Notes: generated by a model from the letters alone, not told the origin. Positions 51,257-60,159 are shown, numbered from the stretch's first letter. The stretch: 64,000 bases of DNA from Cytobacillus oceanisediminis (GCF_007830235.1 NZ_VLKI01000001.1:617481-681480), one strand, 5' to 3'. Numbers and translations: made by a program.

Positions 51257-52066
51257 ATGAATTTTATGAAACTGATCCGTAATGCAGTAATCCGTGATGC
51301 AAGGAGGTTTTATCATAACAGGTCAGCCAGATATGAAAAATTTGAAAAAGACATGAAAGAAATTTATAGTTTACCGACTAACAAATACGACCCCCATCGC
51401 AGGAGCTTACATTTAAAAATAATTAAAGACCTTATGAAAGGGACTAAATCTTTTAAGGAGGCACAAAAGCCCGTTGTTTTTTTGATCGGTGGAGGGACTG
51501 CCACTGGAAAAACAACTCTAAGGGACACAATCGTAATGGAAAAAACCAAACAATATAAATGTAATTTCCTAACGGTAGACCTGGATATTATTAAAAATTT
51601 CATACCTGAATATGAGCAGCTAAAACGATCTTGTCCTAAAAAAGCAGCTTCTTTCGTGCACAAAGAATCATGCGACATCAGGAATATGTTAGTTGAAAGT
51701 TTAATAATGAAGCAAGTTTCCTTTATTTACGAAGGGACACTTGCTAATCCAAAGAAATATAAGCATTTAGTTCGAAAACTCCGGCAGGAAGGCTATGAAA
51801 TTCATTTATATGTATTGGGTACACCCTTGTCTCTTGCCATAAAACGTGCCGAGAAGCGGGCAAAACTAACAGGCAGAACGATTCCCCATCATGTTATTGA
51901 AAATACTCACAAGCTTGTAACCAAAACATTTTTAGCAATAAAAGACCTTACTGATAGTTATCATATTTTTGAAAGCAGAGATCGTTTTACTCTCATTATT
52001 TCCAGAATCCTAAACGATAAAAATATGTATGAGAGCTTTCTAAAAAAAGCCCATGGTCATAAGTAA
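51257..52066 (+). CDS. Zeta-toxin-fold P-loop kinase, no antitoxin adjacent
   Basis: 269 residues from ATG 51257 with GGTGATG upstream. Walker A is VVFLIGGGTATGKTTLRDTIV near residue 75. The following LTVDLDIIKNFIPEYEQLK has the Asp of zeta toxins. FIYEGTLANPKKYKHLVRKLRQEGYEIHLYVLGTPLSLAIKRAEKRAKLTGRTIP completes the fold. Zeta enzymes phosphorylate UDP-N-acetylglucosamine. No epsilon-like gene lies within 1 kb on either side. The N-terminal 70 residues are an extra basic helical region. It may be a chromosomal housekeeping kinase rather than a toxin. Confidence 0.8.
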   Translation: MNFMKLIRNAVIRDARRFYHNRSARYEKFEKDMKEIYSLPTNKYDPHRRSLHLKIIKDLMKGTKSFKEAQKPVVFLIGGGTATGKTTLRDTIVMEKTKQYKCNFLTVDLDIIKNFIPEYEQLKRSCPKKAASFVHKESCDIRNMLVESLIMKQVSFIYEGTLANPKKYKHLVRKLRQEGYEIHLYVLGTPLSLAIKRAEKRAKLTGRTIPHHVIENTHKLVTKTFLAIKDLTDSYHIFESRDRFTLIISRILNDKNMYESFLKKAHGHK

Positions 52067-52129
52067 TTTTTCCCCTTCTTTACCTATCTGCTCTTTTCTT
52101 GAAAAACGCGCTGAACCTTAATAGGAGAT

Positions 52130-52427
52130 TGCAGCTGCTATCATCATATCGGCAGCTGTATCCTGAGCGCCATGCATAGGCATGCTATATAAATAGAACA
52201 AACTGTAAAGATCGGTGGAATAAAGGCTGTGCTTTCAAGTTAAAATCCTTACCTGTAAAACCTTGAGGAACCGGAAATTCTTTTTGAAATAAATCACGTA
52301 AAACCTTTATTTGATTTTGGGAGTAATGGAGTGCAGTTTTATAAAGTTTAAGTATGTCATCATCTTTCAGCGTTTTTAAAAAGTAGTTTGAAATACAATC
52401 AGCCTTCGTTTCGCGGGTATGATTCAA
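52130..52427 (-). pseudogene. DUF3231 gene, truncated and frameshifted
   Basis: From TTG 52427, overlapping the end of the CBO0543 gene: CISNYFLKTLKDDDILKLYKTALHYSQNQIKVLRDLFQKEFPVPQGFTGKDFNLKAQPLF. The shifted frame continues TDLYSLFYLYSMPMHGAQDTAADMMIAAAIS and stops. DUF3231 proteins have about 330 residues in two repeats; here less than half of the first repeat is left. Confidence 0.7.
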
Positions 52428-52921
52428 AAGGATTTCTTTTTGCTGTCATGTTTCTTTTGTATCCCTTTCGTTTCCAGCCAGATAATCCACTTATAGAATC
52501 CCAGCAGAACCAATAATAGAATAGGATCCACAATAGCCGAGTACCAGATCTTCCAAGACCCATAATGGAAATATCCCCAAGGCTCAGGAAGCATTGTAGC
52601 TTTCTCATATAGTAAAATGCATATTACAAATAACAACATGTAAGCTAGTTTTTTTAAAATACCCTTAGAATAGGGATACCCATTTAAAAATATTATATTT
52701 ACTGGTGGAATCAATACTGTCCGGGGAAGCAATCCCATCCACTCAACACCTGGTTCAAAATACCAATAGCTTTCGTATTTAAACTCCACAATCATATCAA
52801 ACAGCAATTGAAAGCCAGCTGTGAACGTCCAAATTTGCACAATTTGTGCAGGTGTTAGTCTTTTATTCGTTTTAAATGCAATCAGATTGAATATGAAGAT
52901 TGAAACAATTAGACCTATCAT
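52424..52921 (-). CDS. CBO0543 family membrane protein
   Basis: 165 residues from ATG 52921 behind AAAGGA. Five hydrophobic helices with the family features YWYFEPGVEWMGLLPRTVLIPPVNIIFLNGYPYS and EPWGYFHYGSWKIWYSAIVDPILLL. Members are common in Bacillaceae, often several per genome, with unknown role. It is followed by the DUF3231 remnant, which overlaps its stop codon. Confidence 0.8.
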   Translation of the reverse strand: MIGLIVSIFIFNLIAFKTNKRLTPAQIVQIWTFTAGFQLLFDMIVEFKYESYWYFEPGVEWMGLLPRTVLIPPVNIIFLNGYPYSKGILKKLAYMLLFVICILLYEKATMLPEPWGYFHYGSWKIWYSAIVDPILLLVLLGFYKWIIWLETKGIQKKHDSKKKSF

Positions 52922-53219
52922 AAGCAATTCCTTTTTCCTAATATAGGAGAAATTTTTTTACTATTTTGCCCTTGTTAAGAACATCTATGCAGGGATATGG
53001 CTTTAACAGGGATAGATTTAATAATTCTTATAATGCAGTTAAAAAATCTAAATGATTGATGAATTTTTTTAAAATAGGGATACTCAAGTAAAAAAAGCCT
53101 GCCCCTATAAAAATAGTGATAAACCTGCTATATTAAGCCCCATAATAATTGTTTTATCCACTTTTCTCCTTCAAGTTTATACCTTTACCTAATATGTTTC
53201 GATTTTTTATCAGCTTGCC

Positions 53220-53362
53220 AATACTCAATTTCTTCCGCAGCCACTCTGTATTACGTCCATGTTGGAGAGACTAGGGACGGATTATTGACTGCATTCAAGG
53301 TCCAGTCCCAGAATGAACCCGGGCAGACGCTTGAGCTATTAAAAAAGGAGCAATTATAAAAT
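53220..53362 (+). pseudogene. C-terminal coding remnant, unidentified
   Basis: The plus strand from about 53226 reads ATLYYVHVGETRDGLLTAFKVQSQNEPGQTLELLKKEQL and stops at 53359, followed by a terminator. There is no start. It looks like the end of a real protein whose 5' part is gone. Interval 52930-53220 has no gene. Confidence 0.4.
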
Positions 53363-53377
53363 TGCTCCTTTTTGCAT
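53342..53377. terminator. Bidirectional hairpin terminator
   Basis: AAAAAGGAGCAATT / AATTGCTCCTTTTT; ends the YtxH gene on the minus strand. Confidence 0.85.
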
Positions 53378-53989
53378 TTATTGACCTGTATCGCTAGTCC
53401 TGCTTCCCGAAGCAGTCGTCTGGGAAGGGGATGAAGAAAGTGCTCTACCGGCTTCAGACAGATTTGCTGCAGCCTCTTTTAACTTCTCTTTTGCTTCTGA
53501 AGCTACATTTACTAAATTCGCGGTATTTGCCAAATTGCCAGTGATCGAATTGGATCCCTTGTTTTTCAAAAGCTGGTCATTGACCATGGTGAAGATCGCA
53601 TTAGCTTCTGACATGGCTTCCTTAAATGAAAATGAAGCATTTTTAAATCGCTGTGTCATATCTTCCATCGTTTCCTTAGGATTTTCTTTTAGGTTTGCAG
53701 CGGTGTCAGTAACCTTCTTCCGCGTTTGAGGATTACGAAGGGCCATTGCTGCTCCTAAAATACTTCCAATGACAATTCCGGGAAGGAGATAGTTTCGTGA
53801 TTGGCTGGCGGACGAGGTTTCATTGTGTACAGTAGATGAATTTTCATTGTGTACACCGGTTTCATTTGCAAGTATCGTTTCTTTGTTAACCACTACCTCG
53901 TTTAAAGGGTTTGCCTCTTGGTTTGCTGCTTGTTCGTTCACTGCCCATTGGCAATCTTGCTGATTTGAAGAACTTTGGTATTTTTCCAT
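53378..53989 (-). CDS. YtxH-domain stress protein
   Basis: 203 residues from ATG 53989 behind GAGGAGG. A polar N-terminal ~65 residues, one membrane segment (LLPGIVIGSILGAAMALRN) followed by PQTRKKVTDTAANLKENPKETMEDMTQRFKNA, the YtxH pattern. The C-terminus is an amphipathic helical region with a Ser/Thr-rich tail. YtxH is a general-stress protein in B. subtilis. A sigma-B-like promoter precedes this gene. Confidence 0.78.
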   Translation of the reverse strand: MEKYQSSSNQQDCQWAVNEQAANQEANPLNEVVVNKETILANETGVHNENSSTVHNETSSASQSRNYLLPGIVIGSILGAAMALRNPQTRKKVTDTAANLKENPKETMEDMTQRFKNASFSFKEAMSEANAIFTMVNDQLLKNKGSNSITGNLANTANLVNVASEAKEKLKEAAANLSEAGRALSSSPSQTTASGSRTSDTGQ

Positions 53990-54018
53990 AAAAGCACCTC
54001 CTCTATTCTATGAAAGGC

Positions 54019-54044
54019 TTTCCCCTATTTTAAAATTGGTAAAC
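54019..54044 (-). promoter_or_regulatory. Sigma-B-type promoter of the YtxH gene
   Basis: Minus strand GTTTAC, 14 bp, GGGAAA, close to the sigma-B consensus GTTTAA-N12-15-GGGTAT, ending 30 bp upstream of the start codon. Confidence 0.7.
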
Positions 54045-54135
54045 TATTATTTCAGCCTAGGTTAAGGGGATGAGCTATAATGCAGATTAGTAAGGATAAA
54101 TGGTTATAAGCAATAAAAAGAGTCTTTTCAATACA

Positions 54136-54182
54136 AAAAGGAGAGCATTCCTCCTTTTCCGGATGGTCTGCTCTCCTTTTTT
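54136..54182 (-). terminator. Terminator of the RR-HK-sigma operon
   Basis: GGAGAGCA / TGCTCTCC hairpin with T5 on the minus strand; the plus-strand flank also ends in T6. Confidence 0.8.
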
Positions 54183-54188
54183 CAATAT

Positions 54189-54698
54189 CTATGCACTCAT
54201 CTGCACCATCATTTTCAACTGCTTCCTCGCCCTAAAAATCCTTGTTTTAACGGTTGATGGCTTGAGGTTCAGAATGCTTGCAATTTCTTGCTCTTTTAAT
54301 CCCTGGTCCAGCTTTAGGAAAAGGACATCCTGATAGTCTCGTGTCAGCTGTCTTATTGCCGAGTTGATTTCTTCGGCCATAAACCCTGACTGCACTTCCT
54401 GCTCGACGTTTTGCATTGTTTTTTTCCCCAGGCATTCAATCATTTCCTGGTCCATCGGGATGGCGGTCTTCCTCTTTTCTTTTCTTACAAAATCAAGGGC
54501 AGTCCTCCCGGCAATGACAGCGAGCCATGCTCCTACTTTCTGATTGTCCTGTATTGTTTCAGCTTTTTTCATTGCTTTTATAAAAGTCTCTTGTACGACA
54601 TCCTCTGCCAGATATGAGTCTCTTGTGATAGAAAAGCTTATATGAAAAAGGCGTTTATAATGCAAGCTGTAAAGCGCTGAAAAATCAATCTTGTTCAT
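54189..54698 (-). CDS. ECF-type RNA polymerase sigma factor
   Basis: 169 residues from ATG 54698, 9 bases after GAGGAG at the kinase stop. Region 2 reads FSALYSLHYKRLFHISFSITRDSYLAEDVVQETFIKAMKK...GAWLAVIAGRTALDFVRKEKRK; region 4 reads LTRDYQDVLFLKLDQGLKEQEIASILNLKPSTVKTRIFRARKQL. No anti-sigma gene follows. It is the last gene of an operon behind a response regulator and histidine kinase, with coding regions abutting. Expression is therefore probably set by the two-component system. Confidence 0.88.
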   Translation of the reverse strand: MNKIDFSALYSLHYKRLFHISFSITRDSYLAEDVVQETFIKAMKKAETIQDNQKVGAWLAVIAGRTALDFVRKEKRKTAIPMDQEMIECLGKKTMQNVEQEVQSGFMAEEINSAIRQLTRDYQDVLFLKLDQGLKEQEIASILNLKPSTVKTRIFRARKQLKMMVQMSA

Positions 54699-54704
54699 CT
54701 TCAT

Positions 54705-56945
54705 TTACTCCTCTAAATTCAGTGAAATGGAGACCTTGAATAAATCACCATCTGTATCAATATCCAGACTTCCCTCATGGAGGTCGACAATCGATTTCGC
54801 TATGGCAAGTCCGAGACCTGAACCATCGGTGTGGCGGGACTTATCGCCTCGCTTGAACCGCTCAAATAGCTCTTCACTCTGGTCGTTCAACTCGTATTTT
54901 GAAATATTTTTAAACGTAATGACGGCCTGGCCTTTAACCGCAGCAATCGCAATATAAACGCGGGAATTCTCCAATGAGTACTTCAGGATATTGCCTATTA
55001 AATTATCAAAAACGCGCCAAAGCCTCTGACCGTCTACACGGGCGAATAGCGGTACTCCAGGGTTTGTGACACGGAAATGTAGATTGGATTCACTGATCGC
55101 GTTATCATGCTCAGCGAGTGCCTGCTGCAGCAATTGTACGAGATCAACTTTTTCCTTTCTCAGCTCAATATTCCCGCTCGCCATCTTTGAAACTTCGAAT
55201 AAATCATCAATTAATACTTTTAACCGCTTAGATTTGCGGTCAATAATCTCCAGATAAGCTGATCGGTCCTCTCCAGAAACCTCGCCTGATTTTAGAAGCT
55301 CGGTATACGTGATAATAGAAGTTAATGGTGTCCTTAAATCATGGCTTACATTTGTAATAAGTTCCGTTTTCAGCCGCTCACTCTTTGCCTGCTCACTAAG
55401 GGAAGTTTTTACACCTTGTTTAAGGACATTGATATTGCCGGCAAGTGTCGCCAGCACATTTTTCCCATTAATCGGCAAATCCTGTCCCATATGTCCGGAA
55501 GCCAGTTCATTCGTCGTCTCAAGAATTCGGTTGAAATAGCCGATGCGTTTTACCAGCGCCATAACCAGCGGTATGCCAATGAAGGCTAGAAACATCAGGT
55601 AAAAAAGCGCAAACAGCGGATGAAACAACATGATGATCGAGCCCATTCCCAACCCGAAAATCAACCCGAGCATAAGAAATAGCTGAGTGCCTGTACTTCG
55701 GTTTAAAAAGGCTTCATGCAGGCTATTGGCAGTCTTCTTTGCTATGTTTCTAAGCAGAATCCACAGTTTGTAAACCAGACTTTTTTTCAAAACAGCCTTT
55801 GCATTATCCCAGTTTTTAAACTCACCAGCGATATATTTCAGCTGTACAAACGTTAGTCCGCTTAGAACCGAGGCACCAAGCAGGACAATGATCAATTCTA
55901 TTGCATGTGATGAAATTTCGTAGGAATCCATAAGGAAATCATTTAATAGAAAGTACGATAATATACTGCCTATAGCAGCAAAACCTAAAAAGACTATTCG
56001 CAAATCAATTGGCAGCTTATTATATAAAGGATCCCACCTCTTTATTTCAGCAGACAGCGCCTTCGACCTTCTGCCAGCAATCAACGCAATGAGCAATGCC
56101 AGAACAGCTGTGCCGGTATAAACGAATAATACAATCTGTTTTTGTTTGAAATGATTGTTTTGATCAACAAACATATTTGTATCGGGAAGATTATTGGCCA
56201 GGCCAATTTGACCTTTAAAGTAGCCTGATTCGGATTCTACCAGTGACTCCGTAATATCTTCATATCCCCCCATTATAAAGTGGTAGCTATAATCTTTGTC
56301 CATAGTGTAATCCGTAAGATAAAGCATCTCCATTTTCATCACCTCTTCCGGTGACTCATCTTTAGACAAAGTTAAATTTGTGTATACATCGCCTGTAGAA
56401 GTATCCTCAAAATAATAGGTAAATGATTTCTCATAAAAATCGTACTGATCCCGTAATCGTTCTTTTTCTTTGAAGAATTCTTCTAATTTTTCTTCTTTTT
56501 CTTTCACTACTTTAGGACGTACGTGTTCATCACTCTCAAAGTTTTTTGAAATGTCCTGTATTTTTTTATTCATTTGATCCGTTATGTTTTGTGCCAATTC
56601 ACTATCTTCAGCAGCCTCTGCCTCCTGAATCCTTGGTTCATATTGGGCTTTAATATTATCTATTTGTGCAGGAAGGCTCCCATATCTATAGCGGTGCTCC
56701 TCAATGTCCTCTTCCGTAACCTTGATTGCTTTCTTGGCTTCCTCCAGTGTGACGTTATTCAGTTCAAACATTTCCAGGTATCCGGCATACTGATCCAAAT
56801 CACTTCTAAACTCAGCTGTGTGGAAATAGTCAGGGTTCTTATATTCTTGGCCATTAATTAATAGAGATGAAACGCCGCTCACACCATAAGCAAATAAAAG
56901 CGTTATAATGGCAATAATCCATCTATTTTTCCATCTTGTATCCAA
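54705..56945 (-). CDS. Membrane histidine kinase of a two-component system
   Basis: 746 residues from TTG 56945, overlapping the regulator gene by 23 bases. One N-terminal transmembrane helix, an extracytoplasmic region of about 230 residues rich in charged coiled-coil sequence (residues ~40-265), then five or six helices (~270-460). These are followed by HisKA (VSHDLRTPLTSIITYTELLK, phospho-His) and HATPase_c (NLIGNILKYS, SRHTDGSGLGLAIAKSIVDLHEG). A HAMP-like linker lies before HisKA. The sensory plan with several membrane helices is unusual; the signal is unknown. Confidence 0.88.
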   Translation of the reverse strand: MDTRWKNRWIIAIITLLFAYGVSGVSSLLINGQEYKNPDYFHTAEFRSDLDQYAGYLEMFELNNVTLEEAKKAIKVTEEDIEEHRYRYGSLPAQIDNIKAQYEPRIQEAEAAEDSELAQNITDQMNKKIQDISKNFESDEHVRPKVVKEKEEKLEEFFKEKERLRDQYDFYEKSFTYYFEDTSTGDVYTNLTLSKDESPEEVMKMEMLYLTDYTMDKDYSYHFIMGGYEDITESLVESESGYFKGQIGLANNLPDTNMFVDQNNHFKQKQIVLFVYTGTAVLALLIALIAGRRSKALSAEIKRWDPLYNKLPIDLRIVFLGFAAIGSILSYFLLNDFLMDSYEISSHAIELIIVLLGASVLSGLTFVQLKYIAGEFKNWDNAKAVLKKSLVYKLWILLRNIAKKTANSLHEAFLNRSTGTQLFLMLGLIFGLGMGSIIMLFHPLFALFYLMFLAFIGIPLVMALVKRIGYFNRILETTNELASGHMGQDLPINGKNVLATLAGNINVLKQGVKTSLSEQAKSERLKTELITNVSHDLRTPLTSIITYTELLKSGEVSGEDRSAYLEIIDRKSKRLKVLIDDLFEVSKMASGNIELRKEKVDLVQLLQQALAEHDNAISESNLHFRVTNPGVPLFARVDGQRLWRVFDNLIGNILKYSLENSRVYIAIAAVKGQAVITFKNISKYELNDQSEELFERFKRGDKSRHTDGSGLGLAIAKSIVDLHEGSLDIDTDGDLFKVSISLNLEE

Positions 56946-57615
56946 TGCCCCACACCACCTTTAAATATCTTGGATTTTTCGGATCGATTTCAATTTTTTC
57001 ACGAATTTTACGGATGTGCACCGCAACTGTATTTTCCGCGTTATAACAAGGCTCGTTCCAGACCCGCTCATAAATTTCATTTATAGAAAAAACACGTCCA
57101 GCATTCGTCATCAGCAATCCGACGATCTTATATTCAATCGGTGTCAGCTTCACCGGTTCTCCATTGATTGACACTTCTTTTGCTTCCTTATCAAGCATGA
57201 GGCCATTTAAGTCAATCACCTTTTTGATGCCTTCAAAGGTACCAAAAGTCACATATCTTCTCAGCTGCGATTTTACCCGGGCAACAAGCTCCATCGGATT
57301 GAATGGCTTGGTGACATAATCATCAGCCCCTACCTGCAAGCCCAAAATCTTGTCCGTATCCTCGCTCTTGGCGCTCAGAATGATGATCGGGATGTTCTTC
57401 TTCTCGCGAATCTTATAGGTAGCCGAAATTCCGTCCAGCTTCGGCATCATCACATCCAATATAATCAGATGCACCTGCTGCTCATTCAAAATTTCCAGTG
57501 CTTCAATTCCATCCTTCGCTTTCAGCACAGTAATGCCCTCATTTTTAAGATAAATCTCTATTGCATCCCTTATCTCTTTTTCATCATCAACAACAAGCAC
57601 ATTATAATGATCCAT
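56923..57615 (-). CDS. OmpR-family response regulator
   Basis: 230 residues. Receiver domain with DDE (about residues 10-12), phospho-acceptor Asp in LIILDVMMPKLDG and Lys in VTKPFNP. Winged-helix DNA-binding domain: LTPIEYKIVGLLMTNAGRVFSINEIYERVWNE...VAVHIRKIREKIEIDPKNPRYLKVVWGIGYK. First gene of the RR-HK-sigma operon. Three phased TTCTTAAGA boxes upstream suggest it controls its own operon. Confidence 0.92.
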   Translation of the reverse strand: MDHYNVLVVDDEKEIRDAIEIYLKNEGITVLKAKDGIEALEILNEQQVHLIILDVMMPKLDGISATYKIREKKNIPIIILSAKSEDTDKILGLQVGADDYVTKPFNPMELVARVKSQLRRYVTFGTFEGIKKVIDLNGLMLDKEAKEVSINGEPVKLTPIEYKIVGLLMTNAGRVFSINEIYERVWNEPCYNAENTVAVHIRKIREKIEIDPKNPRYLKVVWGIGYKMEK

Positions 57616-57690
57616 AATCCCCCTACTTTCCAGCAGCTCGTTTTCATATTTTTATACTAAACGTAAAATCTTAACATTAAAGTAATAGAA

Positions 57691-57730
57691 ATCTTAAGAA
57701 TTTCTTAAGATTGAAAGCGCATTTCTTAAG
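57691..57730 (-). promoter_or_regulatory. Phased direct repeats upstream of the response regulator
   Basis: (A/T)TCTTAAG(A) at 57691-57699, 57702-57710 and 57723-57730. Starts are 11 and 21 bp apart, so all lie on one face of the helix, as OmpR-type regulators bind. Nothing else is seen in 57731-57914. Confidence 0.65.
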
Positions 57731-57914
57731 TTTTTGTGCATCGGTTCAATTTTATAATGGATGGATTTGGAAAAATAGACTTGTATTTGAAAGACATAAA
57801 AAAACACTGATCTTCATCTATCTTTGCTAGTGTGGTACTAGTGGTTAGGCCTTTAAAAAATTTGAATTCTAAGGCTATCTTTTATCTGTGAAACTTAATG
57901 TGGGAGCCCAATAT

Positions 57915-57945
57915 AAAAAGGACTTTTTTAAAAGTCCCTTTTGAA
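57915..57945 (-). terminator. Terminator after the 58 kb gene pair
   Basis: AAAAGGGACTTTT / AAAGTCCTTTTT hairpin, read on the minus strand. Confidence 0.7.
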
Positions 57946-57950
57946 CTTGC

Positions 57951-58007
57951 TTATTTAATTAAATGTTCAAGTTTCGTCCACTGGAAGAATTCACTTTCAG
58001 GCTTCAT
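57951..58007 (-). CDS. Possible 18-codon coupled ORF
   Basis: ATG 58007 overlaps the TGA of the upstream gene (ATGA) and has AAAAAGGAA before it. Product MKPESEFFQWTKLEHLIK, just upstream of the terminator. It may be a real microprotein or chance. Confidence 0.3.
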   Translation of the reverse strand: MKPESEFFQWTKLEHLIK

Positions 58008-58693
58008 TTCCTTTTTACCTTTCTCAGATTCAAGGAAAAGAATCTGGCCTTCTTTTGAGTGACTTTTACACTAAAATAAGTCTCCCCTAAATCATTTAAG
58101 AATTCAATGATCCCATATTGTTTTTGCTGTTTAAATTGGCTGGTTTCGTACGCAATTTCATCTATAAAATGAACAATATTTTCGATATCATCTTTATCTT
58201 CAAGGGGCGTACAGTTTTCTTCAGCTGGGTTTGCATATACACAAAGACTTGCAGGTGGTTTATCTATCCACGATGTGATTTTCGGCGGAATATGCTGGTC
58301 AAACCTTACCTCCGTTACGTTTTCGGCTTGAAAATAACCGGCAGAAAGGGAGAGCTCTCCTTCAAAGCCATCCTTTGTCCAGGTTGACATAAAACCACCC
58401 CAATTATTCCCTGGATCATTATCATCCATTGCTGAACCTTTGTGTCTAAGCTTCCACCCTTTACCCGGAAGCTCCTTCATATAAAAGGCGTAAATGTCCT
58501 CCCAATGGTCTCCCTCAATCACATAATCGGCGCGTCTAGGCTTCAGCCCATTAAATAAGGGAATATCCTCATGATCTTCCGGAATAATACTCATTCCTTC
58601 ATAGGTTTCATTCGTAACATATTTATATACCCAACCCCCTGTTGCAAATAAAACTGCGAGTGCTATAAGAAGCAGCAGTTTAGTATGATTCAT
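58004..58693 (-). CDS. Membrane-anchored protein of unknown function
   Basis: 229 residues from ATG 58693. N-terminal anchor (LLLLIALAVLFATGGWVYKY) then an extracytoplasmic domain with IPLFNGLKPRRADYVIEGDHWEDIYAFYMKELPGKGWKLRHKGSAMDD. It overlaps the upstream 88-residue gene by 14 bases, so the two are translationally coupled. I do not recognise the family; the WEDIYAFYMKELPGKGW stretch resembles domains of unknown function in secreted Bacillus proteins. Confidence 0.65.
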   Translation of the reverse strand: MNHTKLLLLIALAVLFATGGWVYKYVTNETYEGMSIIPEDHEDIPLFNGLKPRRADYVIEGDHWEDIYAFYMKELPGKGWKLRHKGSAMDDNDPGNNWGGFMSTWTKDGFEGELSLSAGYFQAENVTEVRFDQHIPPKITSWIDKPPASLCVYANPAEENCTPLEDKDDIENIVHFIDEIAYETSQFKQQKQYGIIEFLNDLGETYFSVKVTQKKARFFSLNLRKVKRK

Positions 58694-58946
58694 TTTCGAA
58701 TCCTCTAAATTTTACGCCGGTCAAAACGATCCCAGTCAGCAGCGTCACCAAACTCGATGCAAGAAACCCAATGGCATAAACAGGAATACTGGCCTTAGGA
58801 ACTCTGTCATTAATTTCAAAGCCCAAAAAGTGAATTCCTATGCCATTTCCATCCACATTGGTTCCGAGAGACCATAAATCCAAACCCTTAAAAGCTAAAG
58901 CAACAGTCAGGAATGCAAGAAAACTCAATAATAATATCCGTTTCAT
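58680..58946 (-). CDS. Small two-helix membrane protein of unknown function
   Basis: 88 residues from ATG 58946, behind GGAGG. Two membrane segments: residues 4-20 (ILLLSFLAFLTVALAFKG) and 55-80 (IPVYAIGFLASSLVTLLTGIVLTGV), with a polar loop outside. It is coupled to the downstream 229-residue gene by overlap, so they probably act together. The dnaN gene upstream ends 15 bases before its start. Confidence 0.6.
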   Translation of the reverse strand: MKRILLLSFLAFLTVALAFKGLDLWSLGTNVDGNGIGIHFLGFEINDRVPKASIPVYAIGFLASSLVTLLTGIVLTGVKFRGFENESY

Positions 58947-58961
58947 TTGGGACCTCCTTTA

Positions 58962-60092
58962 TTAGTTAGTTCGCACTGGGGAAATAAGATGCAAATAGAA
59001 ATCATTTCCGACCGGCTTAATCAAAACCGGCCTCATTGAACTGCCAAAGCTTAATCGAACTTCATCTTCCTGGATTGTCTTCAAAGCTTCCATTAAAAAG
59101 GTTCCATCCAGTGAAATGGATAACTCTTTTTCACCGCTAATATCATTTATCTTTTGAGTTTCTTCAATATACCCTATTGCCGAAGAATTAGAGGAAATTC
59201 TTAATTTTGAGTCCTCTTTGACCTCCAAATGAACATTATTATTTTTCCATTCACCCGCAAACAGAGTTGCCCGATCAATCCCATTTAAAAGCTGATTGGT
59301 ATTCAATGTAATAACCGTCGTTGCCTCCTGGGGAATAAGGCCGGAAACATTCGGATACCTGCCTTCAATCAGGCGTGAGTAAAGTAAAATGGTTTCAGCC
59401 TTAAAGACAATATAGCTATCTGTTAAAAATATATGTATTACACCGGCTTCATGATTCATTAACTTGGCGAGTTGATTGAGGCTGGAGCCTGGAACAATAA
59501 AAGAGCCAGTGATATTGCAATCAATCTCAGTTTCTCTTAATGCCAAACGATGTGAATTGGTTGCAGCACACGAAAAGCGGTTTTCCTTAAAAGACATATG
59601 GACACCTGTCAGGACAGGCCTTGATTCATTCTTGGATGCAGCAAAAGCGGTTTGCTTTATTATTTCCATTAATTTTATAGCTGGGATTTTAATATGCTCG
59701 GCGTGTTCCATTTGCGGAAGCTTTGGATACTCTTCAGAGGGGAAGCCATTTAGGTTTGTAAGAATGTCGTCTGATGTGATTGTCATGTGCTGCTCTTCGT
59801 CTACTTTAATATGGATGTCACTCGGCATTTTTTTTACAATTTCACTTAAAAATTTTGCTGTTATGACAGCATTTCCGGACTCAAAAACCTCCAGGACTTT
59901 CACTCCATCAATGACTGCTGGAATGATTTTTTCTATAAAAATATCCGAATTGCTACCGGTAAGTGTTAAACAATCTTCTTCTGCGGCAACTTTAATGCCC
60001 GTTAAAATGGGAAAGGGCGTTTTTGAGGATACCGCTTTACTTACATTTGAAATGGCATTATTAAAAAATTCGTGCTTTATCTTAAATTCCAT
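58962..60092 (-). CDS. DNA polymerase III beta subunit (sliding clamp), probable second copy
   Basis: 376 residues, normal for DnaN, from ATG 60092 behind AGGGTG. Three clamp domains: ISNVSKAVSSKTPFPILTGIKV at the start, NESRPVLTGVHMSF...ATNSHRLALRE in domain two, and a final domain ending MRPVLIKPVGNDFYLHLISPVRTN, the P-V-R clamp terminus. Context is not dnaA-dnaN-recF, so this is probably a paralogue used under special conditions. A palindrome covers its ribosome binding site. Confidence 0.9.
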   Translation of the reverse strand: MEFKIKHEFFNNAISNVSKAVSSKTPFPILTGIKVAAEEDCLTLTGSNSDIFIEKIIPAVIDGVKVLEVFESGNAVITAKFLSEIVKKMPSDIHIKVDEEQHMTITSDDILTNLNGFPSEEYPKLPQMEHAEHIKIPAIKLMEIIKQTAFAASKNESRPVLTGVHMSFKENRFSCAATNSHRLALRETEIDCNITGSFIVPGSSLNQLAKLMNHEAGVIHIFLTDSYIVFKAETILLYSRLIEGRYPNVSGLIPQEATTVITLNTNQLLNGIDRATLFAGEWKNNNVHLEVKEDSKLRISSNSSAIGYIEETQKINDISGEKELSISLDGTFLMEALKTIQEDEVRLSFGSSMRPVLIKPVGNDFYLHLISPVRTN

Positions 60093-60101
60093 CTATAAAT
60101 C

Positions 60102-60123
60102 ACCCTATATTATTCAATAGGGT
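60102..60123. promoter_or_regulatory. Palindrome overlapping the dnaN-like ribosome binding site
   Basis: ACCCTAT (60102-60108) and ATAGGGT (60117-60123) are exact reverse complements separated by 8 bp. The arm next to the gene includes the AGGGTG of the ribosome binding site. Confidence 0.55.
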
Positions 60124-60159
60124 ATTAATTCGACAAAATTCCTGAAAATTCCTTTTCTT

